Source: Ministeria vibrans ATCC 50519 (lineage: Eukaryota > Opisthokonta > Filasterea). Taken from it: a DNA stretch of 33,624 nucleotides. Shown piece after piece: positions 20,391 through 30,472 of the stretch. Each line of letters starts with the position of its first letter. Positions within the stretch are counted from its first letter, which is position 1. The translations under genes and the position numbers were made by a program. The stretch covers positions 1 to 33,624 of the forward strand of contig CALSCP010001339.1 in NCBI GenBank assembly GCA_943704425.1, in the 5' to 3' direction. Below the pieces are notes generated by a model. The model had not been told where the DNA came from. It did not search any database and saw only the letters and a program-made list of their open reading frames with translations.

Positions 20391-21550
20391 TTACACTCCT
20401 GTCCAAGTGATGTTCACTGTGCCCATTGCTTGGTCGACAATGGCCTGTGATCCACACGCGGGCTAAACACAAACCAATGGTGTCAGTAAGGTTGGGAAAA
20501 GTCATGTCATTCGACTGAGGGTTAGGACAACACAACCAATGGTGTCAGTAAGGGTAGGAAAAGGGCTGTCATTAGAGGTTGTCATTAGGCTTAAGATTAA
20601 GATTCTCATTGAAGGCGGTCATTAGACTTTGGGTTCGGGTTTGTCATTAGGAATGTCATGAGGATTAGGGTGAGTGATTCGAGTTGTTGTTGTTGTTGAC
20701 GTTACCTGCTCCTGCTTGGCAACAAAGAGGGGCTTGTCGACCGCCTTGCCGTTGACCTCGACGTGAATGTCGTACCAGCAGACATTGCCACTGGGGGGCA
20801 GCTCGCGGCAGTTGCGCGGCTGATGCTCAAGCACGAAGTAGGCAACGCTCTCCGTCGCATGCTGCTCGGGCAGCAGCTTGTACTGGAAGTTGCTCTGGCG
20901 ACCCGTCGACTTGGACGTCATGTTCATGAGGTACATGTTGGAGGCAGCCACGTAAGTCACGGAGGCCTGGATCTCGTCGCCCGCCCGCACAGCAATGGGA
21001 CTCGTCTGTTTGTCGCGCTCGTCAGTCCAATCGAAAATCTGCAAAACACAACACAATTCACAAAAAAGAAGACAATGAATATGAGTTTGTCGTTTGAATG
21101 GAACACACCTCTTGGAACATGTAGAAGGAGTTCCCGAGCCATTTGGACTGGATTGGCTGCAAGGGAGGACGTGGGATGAGTAAACAGTCGTTTTGTGCGT
21201 TGTCCTCACTTGGATGAGTGCGCCATCGCCCTTGGCGGTCTGCACACCGAACCAGAAGGCCTGCAACACAAGTGTCAGTCATAGTGGAAGGCAGCCCAGG
21301 GCACAGGGACGCGGCAGAGCAGCGCCAGAGGGCGTCTGGCAGGCGACAAGTTAGATCAGGCGAGACGTACTGGCGATCCGCCCGACTCCTCTGGCGTGTC
21401 TGGGACCCGCATCGTCGAGCTCATGAACGTGATCGTGTCGGATGGCTCGGCAGTGAACACCGCATACGACAGCCAGCCAGCAGACGGGTCGGCGGCGCGC
21501 GTGAGAGCGGCAAAGGCAACGACGGCAGACAGCCACAACACAACTTTCAT
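20391..21550 (-). CDS. Small secreted protein, lectin/glucanase-like beta-sandwich suspected
   Basis: Five exons (21371-21550, 21210-21260, 21109-21156, 20706-21038, 20391-20462) join in frame to 227 residues. The first exon codes a clear signal peptide (MKVVLWLSAVVAFAALTRA). The core has WFGVQTAKGDGALIQPIQSK, then MFQEIFDWTDERDKQTSPI, an AGDEIQASVTY strand and a C-terminal TVNITWTGV strand. This order of W-GVQ, ALIQP, DWTD and AGD motifs recalls secreted concanavalin A-like (peptidase G1/A4-like) proteins of protists. That assignment is from memory and is tentative. Cysteines at NCRELPPSGNVCW and PACGS may pair. The function is unknown. Without the last junction, exon 4 would read on to a stop at 20622 through repeat sequence, which is the less likely end. 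Confidence 0.7.
20463..20705 (-). repeat. Intron with degenerate direct repeats
   Basis: On the plus strand accaatggtgtcagtaagg occurs at about 20474 and again at about 20535, followed by several gtcattag units up to 20650 and a short ggttaggg-like string. It lies inside the last intron of the secreted-protein gene. Confidence 0.65.
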
Positions 21551-22018
21551 TTTCGAATGTGTAATAATAACTCTGAATGAATGTGGAAAACTCAAAACCG
21601 AGAAACTGGAAATAATAATATATATATATATATATATTTTTTTTTTGGGGGGGGGGGGTCCATTTTCGTGTAAGCGTTTATTGTTACAGACGCTCTAAAC
21701 TCTAATAAATCTTATCAGGTATTACATCCGTCTTCAAAGATCTCATCCCATTTGTTGTTAACATTAATAATATTTTTTCTTATTATCTCGAGTTCTTATT
21801 TCGTTCTTATCAGGAGCGTCTTCGGAGGGTCGAGAGGAATCAGTTACAACATACAAGTAGACTGGTGCAGGACTGCAGGTAGCCAGACAAGTCACGCAAT
21901 GGGAATCATGCGTGGCTGTCGAAAATTGGAATCCTGCCACTCTATGGGTTCCTTTGGAGTTTCTAATTGTATTCGCTTCATTAATTAACTTCTTCGGCTA
22001 CGTTCCGCTTCTCTCCAC
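21551..22018. other. Intergenic with TA, T and G homopolymer block
   Basis: Bases 21617-21636 are mostly TA repeats, followed by T9-10 and G10 up to 21658. The rest is AT-rich with no recognisable gene. It separates the 5' end of the secreted-protein gene from the 3' end of the thrombospondin-repeat gene. Confidence 0.5.
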
Positions 22019-24138
22019 TTAGCAAAGCTCGAGAGACCCGTACCCCGAGATGGTGGTCGTTCCGGCTGTGGCAGCCTGTATACTCGACTGTAGCGACTGA
22101 CAGAGCGCCAAGCGCGAATTGCCAGTCATAGTTGTTGTTGTGCCAATGGATGTCACAGTGAAGAGGAAGTTGGCGGAGACAAGACTCGTATCGTCAATCT
22201 TGAGGGTGGTGTCGATTGTTTGAAGGTTGTTGAATCCTTGGACACTGGTCAGAGCAGCAAGGGTGTCCAGTTGCAGAGAATGGACACGCGAGAGAGAGGC
22301 AAAACCGGAAATGGATGACAGAGATGAAATGAGAGTGAGTCGCAGTTCACTGTCAGTCACATGAGTGAGGTTGTTGAACGAGGAGAGTACTGAGAACTGT
22401 GTAAAAGAACTGGCCGAACCACCTGATATGATGAAGGATGACGTCTGAGTGAGAGCGGGGAATGACATGGCAGTGAGACCATACATTCCGTTNNNNNNNN
22501 NNNNNNNNNNNNNNNNNNNNNNNNNNNNNNNNNNNNNNNNNNNNNNNNNNNNNNNNNNNNNNNNNNNNNNNNNNNNNNNNNNNNNNNNNNNNNNNNNNNN
22601 NNNNNNNNNNNNNNNNNNNNNNNNNNNNNNNNCGCCAAGCCAAGAGAAGTCATTGCAGCCATGCTCTTCACATCAAAAGCACCTCCAACGGAACTCACGC
22701 CAAGTCCGTCCAGGCTCTGCAAACTTCGACAATCGTCCAGAACAAAGTCTCCGCCAATCACAATCACCGTCTCTAGTCCCGCAAAGTCAGTCAGACCGTC
22801 CATATTGGTCATTTCAAAGTTGTTGGTAATGTGGGTCAGGTTCATAGAGCCAAACGAAGTCACGCCCAAAGCAGAGAAGCCCCGCAAAGTGCCGTTGATT
22901 TGAGTCACATTGCCCATAAAGTCGCTGAGCACAATGGAGTCGACAATGCCCGAAAGGATGACATCGCCAGCAACAAAGTCACAATCTTTGAGACGCTCAA
23001 GGGACGAAGCTGAGGTGAAGACGCCGCCGGGGCAAACGGTGGTGAGACACGGCTCCGGGTTGCAGGTGGTGGTGTCGACGAGAGATGGGCAGGCGGCGCC
23101 ACCGTTTTGCGGATGCGTCAAAATGCCACGGAAGCGGAATTGCTCACCTCCGCCACAGCTGGCCGAGCATGAGCTCCAGTTTCCTGGAAGACCAAGAACG
23201 CAGTCCACTGGACATCCGTGTGTGTTGCAAGAGCGCGTGTCCACCAGATAAACGGAGGCGTTGCACGATAGGCCGGCAACGTCGACGGTGACATTGCGGG
23301 AGCGGCTCTGCGTACCACCGTCGCAAAGAACCGAGCAAAGTGAGTAATCCGAGTATTCAGAGTACTCGCAGGTGCCGGGAGACGTTGGTTCCGGTGTTGA
23401 AGTTGCATTGGTCGTGTTTAGACCAGCATGGTCAAGTAGCAGAGCGGTTGTGAAGGAGAGACTCGTCAGGCTGCGGCGCAGCTCGGTGTTCTCTGCGCGC
23501 AAATCCGTGACGTCCACCTCAAGAGACGCGACAGCAGAATAAATAAATAAATAAAAATGACATCCTCATATTCACCTCAAGCGCATGCAGCATTGCGCGG
23601 AAGTCGTCGTTGGCTGTGCGTAGCGCCATCAGATTTGCCACCAGATCGCCGATACCGTCAACAATGACAGAGCGGTTTGCAGCAGCGCTGAGCTGCAGAT
23701 TCCCGTCAACATTTGTGATGAAGGCTTTGTCAACGTCGGTGGTCGCGGTCGCCGTAAAAGGGAGAATCACGACCATGGCAATGAAAAGGATACAGTTCAC
23801 TACGCATGAAGTTGCGGAGATATAAGAAGACAATCCTCCGGTGATGTACCCCCCTCTGGGATTCGAGCTGAATACACATAGGTGATGAATAATGAACCTT
23901 TCAATTCTTACCAGAAGCACATGCGAATCGGGGCATGTTGATGAAATGCGAACTTTCCTCTAAAGTGAAAGGAAAGTGAAAGTTACAAATGTGTTTTTTT
24001 TCACTCTTTCCAATCCACACACACACACTGAGTCACTGAGCGCACAGACGGTCCGCCGACAAACGACTGCAAACATTTAGAACCCCAATCGCCCTCGCAC
24101 GTCCACACCGGGACTGCACGCCAGGCCTCTCGACCAGG
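22019..24138 (-). CDS. Membrane protein with thrombospondin type-1 repeats and receptor L-type leucine-rich domains (5' end uncertain, gap inside)
   Basis: Exons 24005-24138 (tentative), 23912-23959, 23576-23867 and 22019-23517 are phase-compatible. A hydrophobic segment (VVNCILFIAMVVILPF) is followed by a region predicted to form a short coiled coil (LRAENTELRRSL). Two thrombospondin type-1 repeats follow (SDYSLCSVLCDGGTQSRSRN and NWSSCSASCGGGEQFR). Then come receptor L-like leucine-rich repeats with the pattern of EGF/insulin receptor L domains (LERLKDCDFVAGDVILSG, VIGGDFVLDDCRSLQSLDGL), continuing past a 140-N gap to a stop at 22019. The frame across the gap does not match, so the gap length is not exact. 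With one membrane segment near the start, a type II surface protein with an adhesive or sensing ectodomain is inferred. The candidate first exon is Cys-rich (VWTCEGDWGSKCLQ) and may not be the true start. Confidence 0.7.
22493..22632. other. Assembly gap (140 N) in the L-domain gene
   Basis: Reading frames on the two sides differ. A true gap of 141 bp, or of another length equal to 141 modulo 3, would restore the frame. Confidence 0.95.
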
Positions 24139-25267
24139 CTGCAGTAGGGGAAAGGAAAGAAAAAACGAACAAAAAGCGAACAAAAGAGAATTCCAATGCT
24201 CATAATTAAGCTTTTCGTTGGTTCCAAACCCCAAAGGCTTCACTCCACAGCCCCACACTGATACACGTAACAAAATGTTGAAAGGGCGGGGGACAGAGAC
24301 ACCGCTTCAGAGGGTTTCAGCTCGCAGGAAAAAAACGAAGAAGAAAAAAACGAATTCATTTGCACACTTTTTCGCATTCTCCTGTCTCTCTCACGCTCAC
24401 AAACCCGCCTAGGTGCCTGCCTACCTTCAGTGAGACAGTGAAGGACACTGTCAAGGAAGAGAGGGGTGAAAATGAGTAGTCACGAATCCGCACTCGCGGT
24501 CTCTCTCATTCGTAAAAATACTCAGCCATTACTAGGAAACCCACAAAGCTTTATTCTTCAATTTTCACGACTTTTTTCTTTCTCACAATGTCTAAAGCAC
24601 CCTGCGCGGCCCCTATCTGGTCTATCACACACTGTTTGCTCACTAAGCACAGCGCGGCAGAAGGCGTAAGCGAAGCGTAAGCAGCATGGGGATGGGGGAG
24701 ATCCGCGCCCTCCGCACCCCCTGTTTTTGGTAACATGGGAGAACAGTGGCAGGTCAGAGTGCTGTATCGTCGCTATTCAGGGAGGCAATTGCAATGGTAC
24801 GCCATACCCCAAGTAGGGGCTTAGGGCTCTGACACCATGAAGGTGTCTGTCGGCAAGGAGTGTAAAGTCAAAGTTCAGTCAAAGTCGTGGTTGAAGCAAT
24901 CGGATCGGTGGTCGGCGGCGGCTGCGGGGCGCTCCCGTGGTACGCATGCGAGGCGGGTCGGCTGCAGGGCGGCTGGTGTGCTTGCTGTGTGTTAGATTAT
25001 GAGGATAAGGATATGGTGGGTAAACGTAGGAAAAAGGGGGTGTTCGGGGTGAATCACCGGGTGGCGTTGACGGCGGCGATGAAACATTTGTACATCTCCC
25101 CCAGGGAATGAATTAATCGAATGCACAAAAAAGACCCAATAATGATAAAAGAATTGTTATTACAAACGAAGATATTTTACTCCCCGAATCAAAGACACCA
25201 AGATGAATCATAAAAAAATAAAAAAATATTATTATATTATTTACATTCAATCAATCAGCCCTTGTCG
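24139..25267. other. Region between the L-domain gene and the ROCO-caspase gene
   Basis: On the minus strand two more possible upstream exons of the L-domain gene are seen, 24249-24320 and 24425-24447. Each is preceded by a strong pyrimidine tract and flanked by GT/AG. Beyond 24460 I find no consistent exon chain. Bases 24680-25080 are GC-rich with a short plus-strand frame (24837-24995, 52 codons) that I do not support. The ATT-rich block at 25203-25250 marks the 3' flank of the next gene. Confidence 0.4.
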
Positions 25268-28200
25268 CTATGGCGCTCCAGATCCGTTTCTAAAGAAGAA
25301 GATGTCACCCTCGTTGGTCATTTCGTTGGTCCAATCATTCCAAATGCGCGCCACCAACATGGCTTGGAATGTGTTTTCCCTGTCCAGTTCCGTCAGACAA
25401 CGCCGCAGCTGAACCGCCGTAATGCACTGCTGTCCGTCAGGAAACGCACGCAGTTCAGAACCCAGCGCGAGCAGGAGAAGCTCGGTCATGCGCGTCATGC
25501 GGCCGTCACCCACATAAGCCCTGGCGTCCCTGAGCGAGCTCGTCATAATCTGGCGCGCATAGAGACCCTCTCGTCGCTGGGGAACGGGCGCGCTCTGCTC
25601 GGGTTGCAATTGTGTCAAATCTCTTCCCGCGTCAATCAATGCACCGCTGTTGCAGAAGTCGCTAAACACCATCACATTGCCACCCGGCCAGAACACGGTG
25701 TCACGCAGAATTGTCGAGAGATCATTGAGGGCAAATCGCGTCAAGCGACCTTCAACCGCCGTCGTCTCTGCGTCACTGAGCAACAGACCGCCGAGACGGT
25801 CGCTCGCGCCGTGTCCAATTAAATGGACAATCAGCAGCGAGTCCTGTCCAATGATTCGTCTCCGCGAAAGATCAAGCAGGCCCGAAACGATGTCCTGGCG
25901 CACCACTTGAGGTGTCTTCTTCGTTTCTGTCACAGACCTCACTTGACAGCCTCGCTCTCTCCACAACTGCCTGAGATGGCGCACACTTCCTCTCGCACCC
26001 GGCAGATCATTGTAGGGTTTGAGGGCGGGGTTGCCAGTGGAGCGATAGCGACTCACACAAACAATCAGCACAGAGACGTTTGCGTAGACGTCAGGGACTG
26101 GGTAGAAGGAAAAACGGGATTATTGGTTCTATTCAAATAATATTATTTAGAATTCATACCTTCAGGCTTCACCCACCATCGAGACAAAGAGATATTGCAC
26201 TGCAGTTGCGTGTTTTCAGGTACACGGCTAAGTTTTTCCTGAACTGTGTTTCTCTCACGGAATGGCTCGCAATTGAGCGCAACATGTTCGGGCGGGAACA
26301 AGGGACGGGCTGCACTGCCTTCCGGCTGGTGCGGGTGAGCGGGCACCGCCACGAACTTGCCTCGCCAGCCCCATCGTTGAGTGTTTGTTGACTCGCACAA
26401 TGTCTTCAGCGTGGCTAAAGTCATCTCACACTTGCGCGATTCGTCGCTCAGCAGCTCCACTCGAATGAACGACTCGCCATGTTTGAGTCGCAGTCGCATT
26501 GGCGCACAACCATTCATTGTGAGCATGTTTGTGCAACGCTGTGTTGCATCAATCGGACTGCCAGGCAGACACTTGCGCCACAGCGCGACCATGACCAAGT
26601 GAAACGTAGCAAGTGGCACTGGAAGCTCCTCCCAGCCATCCACAATTTTGCTCATCTGGTAGACGAACAGAACGGCGAGTTCGGCAGGCGCAGCCGGTCC
26701 AACGGCCGGCGTCTCAGGCAGCAGCATAGGCGCCAAGAGTCGCTGGTCGTGCACATACACCAAGCTGAGGCGCTCAAGCGATTGCATGAGCACAGGCACG
26801 TCGTCCACACGTGCACCGGCAAGCAGGGGATCGTTACTGCTGTTGGTGCTGGCCGCTGTCCAGACAAGCCACTCGGCCACCTCGCGCGGGATGCCTTTGT
26901 CGGCGCGGGTTCGGGAGTTGTCCAGAGCTTTGAGTAGTCGCTCGGTGCGCGGCAGATCGATCGCATTGCCAGCCTCAATGACCTTGGCCAACATGTTCCT
27001 TGCGCGCTCGCTTTCCACTTGTTCCCATCGTGCCATCACGACCGAGCACAACAGCTCGACGACCGCGATGAGGCGCGGAACGTCAAGCACGATTGTGTCT
27101 GTCCGTTTCACTTTGCGCGACAGCGAGTTCTCACGGCACACCAGGATGTCAGCTGCGTCCTCGAGATACCACAAGAGCTTTGTAGACACTTCGGCACTGT
27201 CCGGCATCAGATCAGACACCCGGATCTCTGGCTCACTGCTGAGCTTGAGCGAGTGGAATCCCGCCACGGTGGAGACCAAAGGTATCTCACCCAGTCGTGC
27301 AGCTCGACCAAGCAGGTCTTGCACACAAACGTATTCCAGTGGCACCGCACGTAATTGTCTGACACCAGCGTCATGGAGAGCCTGCGAGAGGGCACGAAGG
27401 CCGATCCGCTTGACGCTGCCCACCTGGAAGAAGGGCACCAATGTGGGGGCCGGCCCGGCCGGGAGCATCATGTGATCGCCCAGCTGGACTCCAACAAGAC
27501 GGCGCACATTGTTGGAAACTTCCTCAAGCAGAGCAGGCGGCACAGTGTCGTCGGGGAACCTGTCAAGGTGAGTTCCGACAACAATCACGTGAAAGGAATC
27601 GTCCTCGTTGGAAGAAAGATTTTGATGCGCGATGGCGTGGGCCCACTTGGCCAGGTAGGCGTACTGACGCTGAGCTTGGTCGGGATCGTGCATGACGGAC
27701 AGATCAAAGACANNNNATCGTCCTCGTTGGAAGAAAGATTTTGATGCGCGATGGCGTGGGCCCACTTGGCCAGGTAGGCGTACTGACGCTGAGCTTGGTC
27801 GGGATCGTGCATGACGGACAGATCAAAGACAAGCAAGTAGGCGGACTTGGAGCCCACAAAGAGGGAAGAAAGTGAGTCGAACGGCTCGTGACCTAATTGA
27901 AATGTATAAAAGAACGCGTGTAAGGTGAGTGGATATTGGGTTTGCGGGGTATAAGCACTTACCGGCACAGTCGATTGTTTCAATGTCAGTGCACCCGTGA
28001 CGCAAATCAGACTTGAGAGCCCTGCGCACAGCGTCCATGACGTTTGAGATGGGCGGAGAGTCGGACGTCATCGAATTGATGGTTGTAGTTGTGGCTGAGC
28101 GTGAGCGTGAAGGTGTCGATGGCTCTTGTGGTTCAGGCTGCTTATGAGAGAAAGAGCGCAAAAAAAATCGAAACCGACTGCAAATTGTCAAAGGGGGGGG

Positions 28201-30472
28201 CCTTGGGGCGCTGGCTGGGCCTGGGGCCAATGATGGCGGATAGCGCGCGCGGAATGGAGTGGTTGTTTCTGACAGGTGCTGATCTGCGGTTGGATTCTCT
28301 GCCCGCGCTCCAATGAGACTGGCGACACGGTACTCGTTCTGCGGCACGGTCTCAAACCTGCTTGCTTCAACCTCAGTTGCAATCATCCGCACTCGTTGCG
28401 GGCGACTTAACCCCAAGCTATCGCTGTCGCATGGCAGTGTCTCTTCACGCACAGCAAAAAGCAGAGCCGACTTGCCCGCCCCGGGCGCGCCTAGACAGGG
28501 CGTTTTGATCATACGCGACACCAAACCACAAGCAATGTATTTGACTGCCCGCTGAAAGGCAGAATTGTACGTGCTGCAAGAAAATGAAGAAAAAACAAAA
28601 AATAATAATAACAATTAATACTATTTCGGCCAGCAGCTGCTATTGGTACTCACTTGAACAGTGGCCAGAAATAGGTTCTTCCTACGCATTCTGCAATAAT
28701 TGTTTCCCCGTTTTGCGAGAAACTGACTGAGGTAACGCTAAAGAGGAGTGGACGAGAGAGACAAAAAGGTATGAGTGTTGCAATGAGAAAATAATTAATT
28801 CCACCTGCTCGATTGTGTAAATTGTTCGCGGATAAATCCTTTGGCTCTCGACCAAACTTTGATTGTCCAGTCTTTAGAGGCGCTGTAAATGATTTTCCCG
28901 TCCTGAGAGAGTGCCACCGAGCGCACACCACTAAAAGTGAGTTTATTTTAAAAAGAGTTGAGCAAAAAAGTATTTTAAAATTCATTCTTTGGAACCAGTA
29001 CTACCTATTGTGTTCGCTAAAGGTCTGCTCGCACGTTCCTGTTTCAACTTTCCACACTTTGACTGTCGTGTCTTCCGATCCGCTGACAACATGGAGGCCG
29101 TCGGGGGTAAACAGAGCTGCATGAACAGTTCTAAGAGCAATTGTTTTGTCAAAGAGGGCTTGGGTTTGTGTCATTGTTTGAGGGAGACTTACTCTGTGTG
29201 CCCGCTCAGGGTCGCCTCAATAGATCGTTTCTCAAGGGACCAGATTTTAATTGTTTTTGTTTTAAACACAGTCAGAATGCGCAGACCGTCAGGTGAGTAG
29301 GCGACACATCGAACAGCCCTAGGGAGGAGGGGGGTTATAAGGTATAAGTTTCCATTATTATGATGATAGGTATTTCGTTGAAATCATGTGGCTATTTTGT
29401 ACCCGCCGTTAGGTCCGTTGCAAAATGTGTGCAAGCACTTTCCTGTTTTGCTGTCCCACAATTTCGCTGTGCTGTCGTGTGAGCCAGATAAAATTGTAAA
29501 TCCGTCAGGGGAAAATTTTGCCGCAAGGACTCCTCTACCAAGGTCAAATTGGGGATAAATACAATACTAATCATTGGTGGTTTCTCTTGGAAACATTGAA
29601 ATAGTCAATGATACCCAGTGTGTCCCTGAAGAACGTGCAGAGGCGCACCCGTTTGACTGTCCCACACACGAACAGTTTTGTCAAAGCCTCCGCTGACGAG
29701 CTTGTCCTCATTCGGGGAGAAATCAACACAAAAGACAGTTCTAAAATAGATAGCAAATCGTAAGTGAGAAAAGAGGAAGAAAGAAACAAATCAAAGTCAT
29801 AGAGAGAAGGAGAAAAAAAACGAATTGGAGTGATAGAGAGAGAGAGGGAGGAGGGAGAAAAAAACAAATCAAAGTAAGAGAAAGAGGGAGAAAAAAAAAA
29901 CAAAATAGAGAGAGGAGGAAGAAAGAAACAAATAGATGGAGAAGGGAGAAAGAAACAAAGAAGGGGTATATAAAGATAGAGTATGTGTGTGTGGGTGGGG
30001 GGTCAACTGATGGTTTTTTTTCCTGTACTGTTCGTGTCCGAAAAGGGTAAGTTTGCACGTTTCACTGCGGCAATCCCACACTTTGACTGTCATGTCTCCA
30101 GAGCCAGTGGCGACCGTATGGCCATCGGGGGATACGCACACGCACATAATTGCACTACACCACAGCATGAGAGTGACTCTTGCCAAAAACCCGCCTCTTT
30201 CTTTCTTACTTGGTGTGTCCTTTCAGGGTCTTCAAAGACGTCTGACAAGATGGCGACCAAATCTTGACAGTTTGGTCGTTCGACACGCTTGCAAACCACT
30301 CGTCGTTTGGACTCACGGCGACGTCTGTCATCTGCGCCGAGTGCTCTTTAAGCGTCTCCAAGGAACAAATGATGGATTGGTCTCCGTCTGAGTCCTCCTC
30401 GAACAGAAACACTTGCCATCCGTGAGTGTATACTTTGAAGGCAGGATCAATCGGATTAGTTGCAGAACGCAT
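25268..30472 (-). CDS. WD40-Roc-COR-caspase fusion protein (ROCO family with C-terminal peptidase C14 domain)
   Basis: Eleven exons: 30210-30472, 30029-30154, 29615-29740, 29403-29534, 29193-29318, 29005-29130, 28805-28930, 28654-28737, 27963-28573, 26160-27892 (with a 119-bp assembly artefact) and 25268-26097. They give about 1387 residues in one frame. Residues 1-370 are eight WD40 blades (for example VAVSPNDEWFASVSNDQTVKIW, one per exon). The GTPase part has P-loop GAPGAGKS (about 398-405), switch motif DCAGHE across a splice junction and VVGTHLD (about 641), as in Roc domains. COR signatures follow (LLWYLEDAADILV, TIVLDVPRLIAVV, LLAPMLLPE). The C-terminal 275 residues are a caspase-like fold with catalytic His in LIGHGASD (codon 25811-25813) and Cys in FSDFCNSG (25652-25654). 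A sensor, switch and protease role in regulated cell death or defence is inferred. ATG at 30472 is the first in frame. Confidence 0.88.
27598..27831. other. 115-bp exact direct duplication around a 4-N gap (assembly artefact)
   Basis: Bases 27598-27712 and 27717-27831 are identical and are separated only by NNNN (27713-27716). The unit lies inside an exon of the ROCO-caspase gene. Removing 119 bp restores one continuous frame from the DCAGHE motif to THLD, and the total coding length then divides by three. This is what results when two overlapping contig ends are placed side by side instead of being merged. Confidence 0.9.
29761..29985 (-). repeat. Purine-rich repeat in intron 2 of the ROCO-caspase gene
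   Basis: Units such as gaggaagaaagaaacaaatc, agtgatagagagagag and gggagaaaaaaa recur across the intron 29741-30028. They resemble the repeats in two TBCK introns at 60-250 and 640-850. On the sense strand the tract is polypyrimidine. Confidence 0.75.

Noticed and set aside
20620-20680. Internal telomere-like sequence (ggttaggg, gattaggg)
   Set aside because: Only one or two imperfect units occur within a degenerate intronic repeat.
24837-25111. Small plus-strand genes in the GC-rich spacer
   Set aside because: Frames of 52 and 74 codons lack homology, splice support and consistent composition.
24400-25260. tRNA or other small RNA gene
   Set aside because: No B-box-like GGTTCGANTCC element or cloverleaf could be found here or in the other spacers.
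27598-27831. A genuine tandem duplication of a coding segment
   Set aside because: The copies are exact, sit on either side of a 4-N gap and break the frame of a conserved GTPase domain; an assembly overlap explains this better.
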